This document shows, in pieces, positions 15,226-24,535 of a DNA stretch of 64,000 nucleotides; the first letter of the stretch is position 1, and each line of letters opens with the position of its first letter. The notes under the pieces were generated by a model. That model searched no databases, was not told the origin of the DNA, and worked only from the letters and a program-made list of their open reading frames with translations. Origin of the DNA: Sva-07 sp963743825 (GTDB taxonomy: Bacteria; Actinomycetota; Acidimicrobiia; Acidimicrobiales; Ilumatobacteraceae); contig CAVURC010000018.1 of NCBI GenBank assembly GCA_963743825.1, forward strand, positions 299,786 through 363,785, written 5' to 3'. The position numbers were made by a program, and so were the translations under genes.

Positions 15226-16519
15226 GTGGCAACGTTGATCCGACACCACTGGACCTCGTCGTTCGAGGGCATGAGCCGTCGCGACCGTCAGGGCTGCGAG
15301 TTCGACGCGTACCTCCCCGATCCGCTCGCCGGGTGGGATCTCGCACTTCCCGCCGATCTCGTCGCCGACCTGACCGACGCCGAAGCAGCCATCCGGCGGC
15401 TGAACACCTCGGCGACGTCGCACGTCAGCTTGGAGGGACTCGCGCGGTTCCTGCTGCGCGCCGAGTCGGTCGCCTCCTCCAAGATCGAGGGCTTGGAGGC
15501 CGGGCCACGCCGGCTGCTCGACGCCGAGGTCGTACTCGCTCAGAGAGGCGACGCCGCGGATCGAATCGCCGTCGAGGTCCTCGCGAACGTCGCTGCGATG
15601 GAGGCTGCAGTCGAGTTGGGCTCCGCGACGGGCACGATCACACTCGATGACCTTCTCGGCATCCACCACACGCTGATGGAGCGGTCCCCCACACCGCAGA
15701 TCGGCGGGGTCGTCCGCACCGTGCAGAACTGGATCGGCGGCAGCAGCTACAACCCCTGCTCGGCGGCGTTCGTCCCGCCACCGCCGGAGTTCCTCGACGC
15801 CCTGCTGCACGACCTGTTGATCTACGTCAACGGCGACGACCATCCCGCTCTCGTGCAGGCGGCGATCGCTCACGCACAGTTCGAGACGATCCACCCCTTC
15901 GCCGACGGCAACGGACGCACCGGACGCGCACTCATCCACGTGATCCTGCGCCGGCGCGGACTTGCTCCGCGCTTCGTGCCACCGATCAGCCTCGTGCTCG
16001 CCACCTGGGCGAGTGACTACATCGCCGGTCTGACGGCGTATCGACACGTCGGCGCCCATGACAGCCCTGAGCGCTCCACCGACGCAGCCACATGGCTTCG
16101 CACGTTCGCAACCGCAGCACACCGATCGTGCCACGACGCCGAGGCCTACGCGACCAGGATCGAGGCGCTCGACGCACGATGGCGCGAACAACTCGGACGG
16201 GTCCGCGCCAACTCAGCAGTCGAGCTCCTCCTCGATGTCCTGCCAGGCGTTCCCAGTCATCACCGTCGAGAGCGCAGCGCAGCTGATCGGACGGTCCGAG
16301 ATGCGCACCGGCGAGGCCATCAACCGTCTCGAAGCTGCCGGCGTGCTCCGCCAGCGCAACGTCGGACGACAGCGCTACCGGGTCTTCGAGGCAGCCGATG
16401 TCGTCGAGCTCTTCACCGGGCTCGAGCGAGCCTTGGCCAGCCCGACCGGCGACACCGCCACAGCTGCACCGATCCGACTGGTACCGCGCCAGGCAAAGCC
16501 CACTGGAGAGGGGACCTGA
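15226..16519 (+). CDS. Fic-family protein 1 (one frameshift near its C-terminus)
   Basis: A Fic-domain protein that would AMPylate target proteins. The inhibitory-type motif SSKIEG lies at residues 84-89 and the catalytic Fic loop HPFADGNGRTGR at 223-234. An N-terminal Fic_N region precedes them. After about residue 340 the frame breaks near 16245 (LLDVLPG, then FPVITVESAAQLIG in the next frame). It continues as a winged-helix C-terminal domain to 16519 (TGEAINRLEAAGVLRQRNVG), as in typical Fic-wHTH proteins. A single indel restores the full protein of about 430 residues. GTG start supported by GGAGGT ten bases upstream. Confidence 0.8.
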
Positions 16520-16561
16520 GTCCCGCGCAGTCCGCGGTCCGGCAATCCCGCGAAAGGGCGT

Positions 16562-19500
16562 CTACATCTCGATGCCCGAGAGGCCGATCTCGGGGCGGGC
16601 AACTTCCATGGTCGGGCGCTGGGGACGGAGTTTCCAGATCGCCTCATCGACGGCTTCGTAGCTCACGCCGTAGGCGGAACGGTCGTAGCGACCGGGCCAA
16701 TCTCCGATGCCATCCCGGATGTCGAACGCTGCCTGGTGCTGGTGTACGCGACCGGCGGCCTGATCCCATGCCTGCGCCTTCTTGGCGCCTCGTGGTCGGG
16801 GCCCGAGCGTGTCGACGATCGCTGCCGGTTGTTCGAGTCGGGCGATCCTCGTTCGGACTCGCCGGTCGTGAGCGAGTCGCTCATCGATCTCGGTGACGCG
16901 CGACTCGAGTTCGGGTCGCCGGCGGAGGAACTCCTTTGCCTCGCTGGTTCGTTGGGCGAGATCGGTCAACTTGCTCTCGGCCGCCGCGATGGTGGCCTCG
17001 GCTCGACGGATGACCTCGGGTTGGCGTTGCAGCTCACGCTGCGCTGCTTGGATCTCGTGCTCGTGCTTCCTGCGACGAAGTGGACGGTCGTGGGTCTCGA
17101 TGACGTTCTCGGCCGCTCGGTACTCGGCTCCGGCCCGAGCCCTGGTCTTGCGTGCCTCGGCGATCTCGGCTTCGAGCACGTGTCGATGAGGGTGGAACGC
17201 GTCGACGATGGACTCGGCATCGTCGAGGCTCGTCAGGATCTCGTGGCGTTGTTCCATCATCGCTCGGAGCACCGGACCGTCGAGGAGGCCGGGTCGATGC
17301 GGGGTGGTCTGGTTCAGTTCGGCGTGGCGGACGGTCGCCGGTTGGTCGATCCAGTCGGTGGTCATGCACTGGACGAAGACGTCGACGGCGGTCTCTTCGC
17401 CGGTCACGCCGAAGAAGGCGTGGTTCATCTCCGAGCCTCGGCTCATGGCGACGTAGAGGTTGCGGATGTCGGTGAGGCGATCGGCGAACAGCAGGCCACC
17501 AAGCACGTTGCGGCCTTGGCCGCCCATGCCGGTGCGGGCGTAGGCGAGCTCGACGTGTTCGTTGACGTACTCGGCCGGGAGGTGGACGACGCCTGACTTG
17601 CCGGTCGCAGTCAGCGAGCCGTCTCGGTGGATGGCGTCGATCGTCCAGACGGCTCGGTTGCGGACCATGTCGTCGCGGTCGGTGAGGAGTCGACGTTCGT
17701 TCTGTCGGGTGGCGATCTCGTCACCGACGTACAGCCGGTAGGCGCCGACGTCGACCGAGCGGCCGTCGGCGTCGATCTCCCCGGCGCGGATGCGGAGGCG
17801 TTGGCATCGTTCGTTGAGACGCTCCGTCGCTTCGTTGGTCGGGGTCATCAGCAGCTCGCGCTTGCCGGCCTGGCGGAGTTCGTGCCAGAGGCGCGCGGCG
17901 GCGCGCTCCATCTCGGGGATGGTGCCGGCGTGCAGGCGGTCGTGGGCGTCGTAGACCTCGGCGACGCTGACGTCGCCACGACGGAGTCGCAGGCTTGCCT
18001 CGCGTTCCCACTCGTTCGCGAAGCGGTGGACCTCGTCGAGTTCGATCGCGCCGAACGTGTCGACCATCAGCCCGAACATGCCACCGCGGCCGACGGCGGA
18101 GAACTGGAGCGGGTCGCCGACGAGCGCGAGTCGCCAGCCTCGGGTGTCGGCGAGGTGGGCCATCTCGGCGAGCTTCTCGGTCGGGAGCATCCCGGCTTCG
18201 TCGACGATCACGGTGGCGCCGACGGGGAGGTCGTAGCGGTGGTCGGGCGGTCGGTTGAGGGTGTGCTCGATGAGCAGCTTGTGGATCGTGTCGGCGGCGA
18301 CACCGGTCTCCTCCGACAGCACCTCGGCGCCGGTGGCCGACGGGGCGACGCCGAACACCGCGCGGCCGTTGGCTCGGAGGTGCTCGACGGCGGGGCGGAG
18401 TGCGGTGGTCTTGCCGGTGCCAGCGGGACCGACGACGAGGACGAGATCGGCGTGGCCGGCGACGGCGCCCGCGGCGTCGGCTTGGGGCAGGGTCATGTCG
18501 ACGTCGCTGCGGTCGACGGCGGCGGGATCGTCGGGGCCGTCGTGTTCGAAGCGGCGGTCGGCCCACTCGATGAGCGACCGCTCCTGGTCGAGGATCGCTT
18601 GGGTGGTGAGCGCACGGTCGATGACCGACTCGGTGACCGGTCGACCGTCGCGTCGCAGGAGTGCGCCGGGCGGGATCGGCTTGGAGATGTCGACGCAACG
18701 CTCGGCGGCGACACGGCCGGCGAGTTCGTCTGCCCACCGGACGACTGTGTCGGCGTCTTCGGCGGTTTCGGTCGGGCACCACGAGGCGACCTCACGGACG
18801 AGCTCGGTCGGTCGCCACGACGACTGCTGCTCGCTGATCGACTGGATGGACCAGTCCGTGATCGCGTCGTCGAGGTCGTGGTCGATCGTTCCCCGATAGA
18901 GGACCTGTTCGACCGCGTCCTCGATCACCCGACTCGGTTCCATGCCGAGCGCTCTGGCCTGCTCGCGCCAGCCGTCGTGAAGGCTCGCGGCGTCGACCGA
19001 CTTCGCCTTGCGGGGGCGGCTGTCGACGGCCGCTTCCCGGTCGATCAGCCAGCGCTCCTGTGGTGTCGGTTCGCGGCCCATCGTGTCGACGAAGCGGTCG
19101 AGCTTCTCCTCGACGCGTCGACGCATCTGGGCGGTGCGGATCGAGAACTCGGCGAGGAGCGCCTCGGGCACGTCGCGGATCTCGGCGATGCCGTTCTCCG
19201 GCGTGTGCCACACCACACCGAGACGTTGCGTCAGTTCGGATCGCAGACCGGCGTGGTAGAGCGCCGACAGGGTGCGCTGGTCGCCCTTGATGAGGCGGGC
19301 GTCGAGGGCGAGCCAGCGACCGTCGGGCGACTTCACTCGGTTGGCGATCACGAGGTGGGTGTGGAGCTGCGGGTCGAGCGCCCGGCTGGTGTGTTGCCGG
19401 AACATCGCAGCGACGATCCCCTCGGCGTCGACGACGGCGACCTCGCCGCCGATCCGGTAGCGGGTGTGGGCGTGACGTTCGATCCATCCGGCGAGCGCAG

Positions 19501-19846
19501 TGACTGCGGCGTCGTGGGCGTCGAGCACCTCGCGTCGGATGTCGTCGTCGCCGAGGGCGAACAGGACCGACACCGACTTGGGTGCCGAGGCGGTGACGTC
19601 GAAGCCGCGGACCGAGTCGTCGTTGTAGCGGCGTCCGAGATGTCGGTCGGGGCGCTGCGGGTCCATGCCGGCGATGAGGGCGAGGAAGGCGTCGTCGTCG
19701 ACCTCGCCCGACAGGCCGAGCATCGGTGCGCCGTCGCCGAGCCACGTGCCGCGGGGCTCGCCGGACTGCAGGTAGTAGTTCGGGAGCTGCTCGACGTAGT
19801 AGGCGCCGGCGTCGCATCCCTTGAGGGTGGTGACGCGCACGGTCAT
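16562..19846 (-). CDS. MobF-family relaxase-helicase (TrwC/TraI-like)
   Basis: A 1,094-residue conjugative relaxase. The N-terminus carries candidate catalytic tyrosines (AYYVEQLPNYY, Tyr16/17 and Tyr24/25) and the three-histidine metal site (FRQHTSRALDPQLHTHLVI; His152, His162, His164), diagnostic of MobF. A RecD-like SF1 helicase follows, with Walker A GPAGTGKT (473-480), motif II VIVDEAGM (about 547-554) and VYVAMSRGSE-like motif VI (NLYVAMSRGSEMNH). The last 200 residues are coiled coil. It would nick and unwind the element's oriT for transfer. No type IV secretion or coupling-protein gene is nearby, so the element would be mobilizable rather than self-transmissible. Confidence 0.93.
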   Translation of the reverse strand: MTVRVTTLKGCDAGAYYVEQLPNYYLQSGEPRGTWLGDGAPMLGLSGEVDDDAFLALIAGMDPQRPDRHLGRRYNDDSVRGFDVTASAPKSVSVLFALGDDDIRREVLDAHDAAVTALAGWIERHAHTRYRIGGEVAVVDAEGIVAAMFRQHTSRALDPQLHTHLVIANRVKSPDGRWLALDARLIKGDQRTLSALYHAGLRSELTQRLGVVWHTPENGIAEIRDVPEALLAEFSIRTAQMRRRVEEKLDRFVDTMGREPTPQERWLIDREAAVDSRPRKAKSVDAASLHDGWREQARALGMEPSRVIEDAVEQVLYRGTIDHDLDDAITDWSIQSISEQQSSWRPTELVREVASWCPTETAEDADTVVRWADELAGRVAAERCVDISKPIPPGALLRRDGRPVTESVIDRALTTQAILDQERSLIEWADRRFEHDGPDDPAAVDRSDVDMTLPQADAAGAVAGHADLVLVVGPAGTGKTTALRPAVEHLRANGRAVFGVAPSATGAEVLSEETGVAADTIHKLLIEHTLNRPPDHRYDLPVGATVIVDEAGMLPTEKLAEMAHLADTRGWRLALVGDPLQFSAVGRGGMFGLMVDTFGAIELDEVHRFANEWEREASLRLRRGDVSVAEVYDAHDRLHAGTIPEMERAAARLWHELRQAGKRELLMTPTNEATERLNERCQRLRIRAGEIDADGRSVDVGAYRLYVGDEIATRQNERRLLTDRDDMVRNRAVWTIDAIHRDGSLTATGKSGVVHLPAEYVNEHVELAYARTGMGGQGRNVLGGLLFADRLTDIRNLYVAMSRGSEMNHAFFGVTGEETAVDVFVQCMTTDWIDQPATVRHAELNQTTPHRPGLLDGPVLRAMMEQRHEILTSLDDAESIVDAFHPHRHVLEAEIAEARKTRARAGAEYRAAENVIETHDRPLRRRKHEHEIQAAQRELQRQPEVIRRAEATIAAAESKLTDLAQRTSEAKEFLRRRPELESRVTEIDERLAHDRRVRTRIARLEQPAAIVDTLGPRPRGAKKAQAWDQAAGRVHQHQAAFDIRDGIGDWPGRYDRSAYGVSYEAVDEAIWKLRPQRPTMEVARPEIGLSGIEM

Positions 19847-19959
19847 GGCGTCTCACACTCCGCTCGGGTACTCCCGGGATAGCTCCCAGGGATGTTTGTG
19901 CACTCGTCTGTCCTTGAAGGGTCGTGAGGTCGGATGGGGTGGAGTTGGGGCATGGCGAC

Positions 19960-20352
19960 CTACAGGGGGAAGAGCCGGAGCTGGTTGCCGGGGACCGCGT
20001 CGAGCGGGTTGGAGCGCTTGCGACGGGTCGGCTTCGCGGGTGAGGTCTCGGGCTTCGGGTCGGGCTGAGTCGCGAGGGGCTCGGGCGTCGGGTCTGCGGT
20101 CCGGGTGTTCGGGATGTCGTGGAAGCCGGGGATCGGCCAGGTGATCGGACCGCCGAGGCGTTCCTCGATCACGTACCTCGAGATGCGGAACTGCTTGTCG
20201 ACCCGCTCGGCCGGGATGCCCTCGCGGCCATTCGTCGCGACACCGCGCCGAACCCGCTGGTACGCGCCGTTGCGGCTGATGCGCATGACCGCGGCGACCT
20301 CGTCGACCGTGAGGTAGTCCGGTGGCTCCTCGGGAACGGTTCGTCTGGTCAT
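19960..20352 (-). CDS. Excisionase-like HTH protein
   Basis: About 130 residues from the ATG MTRRTVPEEPPD; the frame is open further upstream without support. The N-terminal part is an excisionase-type HTH (DYLTVDEVAAVMRISRNGAY, then QRVRRGVATNGREGIPAERV), followed by a Pro/Thr/Lys-rich tail ending NQLRLFPL. It lies between the relaxase gene (same strand) and the divergent second integrase, the usual position for a recombination directionality factor. Confidence 0.75.
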   Translation of the reverse strand: MTRRTVPEEPPDYLTVDEVAAVMRISRNGAYQRVRRGVATNGREGIPAERVDKQFRISRYVIEERLGGPITWPIPGFHDIPNTRTADPTPEPLATQPDPKPETSPAKPTRRKRSNPLDAVPGNQLRLFPL

Positions 20353-20751
20353 GGCCTCACCTACACATGCCTCTGGATTCGCGACTTTGTGACAAACCCC
20401 ACCTCTCTCAACGGGTTCTCGCGACACGTCGACTGGAACTTCTGTGCGCCGGCTGCTCATACGTCTGACGACATGCCACCCGGAACAGAGGTCGTTACGT
20501 CTCTCGTCATCCGTACGGGATCCGAGGTGGCGCTGGCGGGGAATCGCTTCGCTGGCCGAGCCCGGTCGGGCCCGGGACGCCCTCTTGCACGCGGGTGTAT
20601 GTTCACGACATGGCGCGCGCCTCGTCGCCCGCGAGCGCCAGGGTCCCGACGTGATCCACGTCGACCTGGCGGTGACGAACCGTCAGCGGTGCCAAGCCAG
20701 CCGGGCGTACCAAACGACACCAACCGTCACCAATCGACGAAGGACGTCATC
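20353..20751. other. Divergent promoter region between excisionase and integrase 2
   Basis: About 400 bases with no supported gene; open frames here merge into the integrase frame but have atypical composition. Immediately before the integrase start it carries three 10-bp ACCAA repeats. Confidence 0.5.
20709..20738 (+). repeat. Three tandem 10-bp ACCAANCGNC repeats
   Basis: ACCAAACGAC, ACCAACCGTC and ACCAATCGAC lie end to end, so each unit faces the same side of the helix. They end 13 bases before the integrase ATG and could bind the integrase or excisionase (inferred). Confidence 0.6.
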
Positions 20752-21909
20752 ATGAGGGGACATCTCGTCCAGCGCGGCGATCGCTACTACGCGGTCGTCT
20801 ACGAAGGCATCGACCCGGCCACCGGCAAGGAACGCCACCGTTGGTATCCCGCCGGCGCGACACGCAAGGGCGCCGAGAAGGTGCTCGGCGATCTCGTCAA
20901 GCGCGTGCACGACGGCGACTACCGGGCGCCCGAGCGGATCACGCTCGGCGACTACCTCCTCGAGCGTTGGCTGCCGACGAAGAAGGCGCAGCTGCGACCG
21001 TCGACGTTCGCGTCGTACAAGAACAACGTCGAGATCCACATCAACCCGCGGATCGGCAGGATCCCGCTGCAGAAGCTGCAGCCCGAGGACCTCGACACGT
21101 TCTACGCGCAGCTGCTCGTCGACGGTCGCCGCAACGGCAAGGGCGGTGGGCTCGCGCCGAAGACGGTGCGGATCATCCACGGCATCATCCGCAAGGCGCT
21201 CGCCGACGCGCACCGCAAGGGCACCGTCACCCGCAACGTCGCCGACCTCGCCGACCCGCCCAAGGTGCGCGTCGGCGGGTCGAGGGAGATGACGATCTGG
21301 TCAGCCGACGAGCTCCGCCAGTTCCTCGCCGGCATCGAGGACAGCGAGTGGTACGTGCCGATCTACCTCGCCGCCAACACCGGCATGCGACGCGGTGAGG
21401 TGCTCGGGCTTCCCTGGCGCAACGTCGACCTCGACGCCGCCCGCCTCGTCGTCGACCAGCAGATCCTGTCGGTCGAGTACGGCACCCACGTCGCCGACGT
21501 GAAGACGACGAACAGCCGGCGCACGATCGACCTCGACCCACGAACCGTCGCCGTGCTGCGGACGTGGCGCCGCCAGCAGCTCGAGCAACGGCTGAGCACC
21601 GGCCGGCGAGACGACGACGGCTTCGTGTTCACGCGACCCGACGGCGAGCCGATCCACCCCGACTTCTTCTCCCAGTCATGGGAGCGCCTGGTGCGCGAGA
21701 GCGGCCTACGCCGCATCCGCCTCCACGACCTCCGCCACACCCACGCCTCGATCCTGCTGAAGGCCAACGTCCCCGTGAAGGTCGTCAGCGAACGCCTCGG
21801 CCACAGCAGCCCCGCCTTCACGATGACCGTGTACCAACACGTCCTCCCCGGCATGCAGGCCGACGCAGCTGCGGCGTTCAGCGCTGCAGTGTTCGACCGC
21901 GGCGTTTGA
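20752..21909 (+). CDS. Tyrosine recombinase/integrase 2
   Basis: A 385-residue integrase from the ATG at 20752; the frame is open upstream, but the first recognisable residues (MRGHLVQRGDRYYAVVYEG) begin here, matching the AP2-like arm-binding domain. The core-binding domain spans about 62-165 and the catalytic domain about 180-370, with Arg213 (TGMRRGEV), Lys251, His325/Arg328 (HDLRHTHAS), His351 (ERLGHSS) and Tyr361 (MTVYQHV). All catalytic residues are present. It forms the element core with the divergent excisionase and relaxase. Its attachment site is probably the tRNA-fMet gene about 2.5 kb to the right, but this is inferred. Confidence 0.93.
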   Translation: MRGHLVQRGDRYYAVVYEGIDPATGKERHRWYPAGATRKGAEKVLGDLVKRVHDGDYRAPERITLGDYLLERWLPTKKAQLRPSTFASYKNNVEIHINPRIGRIPLQKLQPEDLDTFYAQLLVDGRRNGKGGGLAPKTVRIIHGIIRKALADAHRKGTVTRNVADLADPPKVRVGGSREMTIWSADELRQFLAGIEDSEWYVPIYLAANTGMRRGEVLGLPWRNVDLDAARLVVDQQILSVEYGTHVADVKTTNSRRTIDLDPRTVAVLRTWRRQQLEQRLSTGRRDDDGFVFTRPDGEPIHPDFFSQSWERLVRESGLRRIRLHDLRHTHASILLKANVPVKVVSERLGHSSPAFTMTVYQHVLPGMQADAAAAFSAAVFDRGV

Positions 21910-22012
21910 CGCATTGGTAGGCGACATTGGCGCGCTTTAATCGCGGCATCCCAACTCTGACATGTTTAAATCGTTGCATGCTCCTGTTCAATGGCGCCAT
22001 GGGTGAAACCCA

Positions 22013-23224
22013 ATGCTGATCGATCGCTACGAGCACACCGAGACAATGCAGCAGGCGCTCGAGCAGATCACCAATGCGCGTGCCCTGCTTGAGCAACATC
22101 TCAGCGAACCGGAGGACTGGCACGGCGTGATCCGACGCCAAGTGATGGCCGCTGTGGTCCACTACTCGACGGCCATCGAGGGAAACGTCCTCACGCGCGA
22201 CCAGGTCGAGTCGATTATTGCGGGCGAGGCGATCGAGGTTCCGCAGAAGGACAGAACCGAGGCACTCAACTACTTCCGGGCGATGCGGTGGGCGCAGACT
22301 CGATCTCAAGACCCGAGCTGGCGAATGACCCACGAGACGATTCTCACCCTCCACTTCATGGTTGGGACTGAACTCGGCGCCGATTACGAACCGTTGGGTC
22401 AGTACCGCCATGGACAGAACAACGTGCAGGACCGACGTACTGGCGAACCCATCTACTGGCCGCCTCGCCCTGCCGAGGTCCACGATCTGATGAACGAGTT
22501 CGTCGAGTGGGTTCGCCGGCGATCCGACGGTGGCACCAGCCCCTACGTCGTGAATGCGCTCGCGCATCTGAACTTTGTTGCCATCCACCCGTTCTCGGAC
22601 GGCAACGGCCGAGTCGGCCGGCTCATGTGCTCGCTCTTGATGATCCGCGAGGGTTACAAGGCGCAGGCGTTCTGGTCTCTTGAGCAGTACCTCGGCGAAC
22701 ACGCACTCGAGTACGGGTCAATGCTTGCGGAGGTACTCGGTCCGCGTTGGGCGCCGGATCGTGTGGTCGCTACGCGATGGATCGAGTGGTATCTCACCGC
22801 TGTCGCCGCGCAGGTCACCGATGCCGAACGTAGGTTGCGCCAATCGATCGCCGAGTTCAGTGCGGTGGTCGCTGGCATCGTCCACTCGGAGCTCGCACCC
22901 AGCGATCCGAGAATCCTGCCGAGAACGGTGATTCCGGTTTGGCTGGCGATCGTCGGTGGGTCGGTTACCCGACGCCAACTTCCGCGATACCTCTCCGTCT
23001 CCGACGAGACTCTGAGTCGTGACTTGCGGCGCCTGAGTGCCGCAGGGCTGCTTGCACCAGAGGGTCGCGGTCGCGGCGCCATGTATCGTCCGGGCCCGGT
23101 CGTCATCTCTTGGGGGTCCTTCGAAGCGCTCGTCGAGATTGCATCGTCGGGCGGGTCGGCGGCGGTGGCGCAATACCTTGCCAACAAGGCAGGGCCGATG
23201 AGACTCTTCGATCACGAACCGTGA
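22013..23224 (+). CDS. Fic-family protein 2
   Basis: A 403-residue Fic protein, intact. The inhibitory motif STAIEGN is at 52-58 and the catalytic loop HPFSDGNGRVGR at 192-203, so it is predicted to AMPylate proteins and to be held in check by its own N-terminal helix. The C-terminal part contains a winged helix (VTRRQLPRYLSVSDETLSRD, LRRLSAAGLLAPEGRG). It is different from Fic protein 1 in the same island (little similarity outside the motifs). It follows integrase 2 by about 100 bp and may be element cargo. Confidence 0.88.
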   Translation: MLIDRYEHTETMQQALEQITNARALLEQHLSEPEDWHGVIRRQVMAAVVHYSTAIEGNVLTRDQVESIIAGEAIEVPQKDRTEALNYFRAMRWAQTRSQDPSWRMTHETILTLHFMVGTELGADYEPLGQYRHGQNNVQDRRTGEPIYWPPRPAEVHDLMNEFVEWVRRRSDGGTSPYVVNALAHLNFVAIHPFSDGNGRVGRLMCSLLMIREGYKAQAFWSLEQYLGEHALEYGSMLAEVLGPRWAPDRVVATRWIEWYLTAVAAQVTDAERRLRQSIAEFSAVVAGIVHSELAPSDPRILPRTVIPVWLAIVGGSVTRRQLPRYLSVSDETLSRDLRRLSAAGLLAPEGRGRGAMYRPGPVVISWGSFEALVEIASSGGSAAVAQYLANKAGPMRLFDHEP

Positions 23225-23346
23225 ACCGCATATCCGCCCTTGCCATCACAACATGGCCCGCTGAGAGCCGACACGCTGCGCATGACTGAGGAAGGCTCGC
23301 CTGACCCAACCGAACTCAAGGGCCGATTGCTGCCTCGTTCACCGAC

Positions 23347-23652
23347 GTGGCGGAAGCCCTCGCCTGGGCCGACGAATGGGTGCAGAGAAATCAGCCGTCG
23401 GTCTTGACGGATCTCAAGTTGTACGAGGACCAGCACTTGAATGAGTTCGAGAGATCCTACGGACACGGATTGTCGCAGTTCTACGTCGAGTACGGCGCAC
23501 TGCTCGATCTCGTCGATGAAGTGAACTTCCACGAGCGCAGCACCTGGCCTGCGCATCGCTCGATCCAGTTTGTTCTCCTCGCGAAGAACCTCAAGGCGCT
23601 GCACTCAGCGATGGACCGATTGTCGAAGGGATTCATGCAAGGACAGCGTTGA
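23347..23652 (+). CDS. Hypothetical protein
   Basis: A small acidic protein of about 101 residues with no recognised domain; it is rich in Trp, Leu and Glu and predicted helical. The GTG start is uncertain. An ATG at 23283 opens a different frame (MTEEGSPDPTELKGRLL) that would join this one after a single-base shift, so the real protein may be about 20 residues longer. It lies in the cargo segment between Fic protein 2 and tRNA-fMet. Confidence 0.45.
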   Translation: MAEALAWADEWVQRNQPSVLTDLKLYEDQHLNEFERSYGHGLSQFYVEYGALLDLVDEVNFHERSTWPAHRSIQFVLLAKNLKALHSAMDRLSKGFMQGQR

Positions 23653-23806
23653 CACTGATCCGCAGCAGCTACGACGCATTCCTTCGCGTCGTTCACGTCT
23701 CCTGCTTCCAGAAGAGCCTTATGCGGTGCTCGTCAACCGGCCGCCGAACGGGATCAGAGCGTTCAACGCCACCAATCTCATGCGAATCGAACTACGACTC
23801 GACTAG

Positions 23807-24139
23807 ATGGCGAAGTACCGGATCATGTCCTCGTACGCCCATGGCAATATGCACGAGGCGGGGGCGGCCCTCCGGCGCGCCTCTGAGCGATCCGGCGCAC
23901 CCGAACGATTCGGCCTGGAGTTGCGCTACGACGAGCGAATGATCGGCGTAGCGTTCCCGTTTCTCGAGTTCGTAGTGCTGCTCTATCTGCGCTTCACACT
24001 CGAGCGGCTGCTGATGAGTGACGGACCCTCCGATTCTGCGACCGTTCGTTGCGCTCAGGAAGCAACCGAGTTCCTTACGCAGAAGTTCAGGACGATGGAC
24101 CGCGATTACTGGCCGTCGACGATGAACGACGTCGACTAG
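23807..24139 (+). CDS. Hypothetical protein
   Basis: A 110-residue protein starting MAKYRIMSSYAHGN. It has a hydrophobic patch in the middle (VAFPFLEFVVLLYLRFTLER) that could be a buried helix or one membrane segment. No family is recognised. It is the last gene before the tRNA-fMet boundary. Confidence 0.45.
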   Translation: MAKYRIMSSYAHGNMHEAGAALRRASERSGAPERFGLELRYDERMIGVAFPFLEFVVLLYLRFTLERLLMSDGPSDSATVRCAQEATEFLTQKFRTMDRDYWPSTMNDVD

Positions 24140-24327
24140 TTCAACCTGTTGGCTGCTGCAGACGATGGGCTCGACTGGCGGGCCTTGCGGGACATGCGGC
24201 CGGTGGTGGACGTCGGAACACGACAGTTGCACATCGCAACGAGACGGGATGTGCCGCCCGTCGTCTGACCATCCAGCGGACGAATCACCCTGAAATGCCG
24301 GATTCAGCGCGTGGACCGACGACCAAC

Positions 24328-24351
24328 CCGTTAGATAAACCGTTAGATAAA
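24328..24351 (+). repeat. Two tandem 12-bp repeats near tRNA-fMet
   Basis: CCGTTAGATAAA occurs twice without a gap, about 55 bp inside the tRNA-fMet 3' end. It is much more AT-rich than its surroundings. Placement mirrors the tandem repeat beside tRNA-Leu and fits arm-type integrase sites. Confidence 0.6.
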
Positions 24352-24366
24352 CGGGTGGGGACGCGA

Positions 24367-24404
24367 GAAAGCCCTGGCGGATCTTGCGATCTACCAGGGC
24401 TTTC
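24367..24404 (-). terminator. Hairpin downstream of tRNA-fMet
   Basis: GAAAGCCCTGG and CCAGGGCTTTC form a perfect 11-bp stem directly after the tRNA 3' end on the minus strand, a likely terminator. Confidence 0.7.
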
Positions 24405-24405
24405 G

Positions 24406-24482
<77 letters not shown>

Positions 24483-24535
24483 TCGAAGTGGACTTGCACT
24501 TTACGTGGCTCGATGCACGATCGCAACCAGCCACG

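Noticed and set aside
17627..19882. A 751-codon open frame on the plus strand
   Set aside because: It is antisense to the relaxase, whose motifs are all present on the minus strand. High GC at third positions opens long antisense frames.
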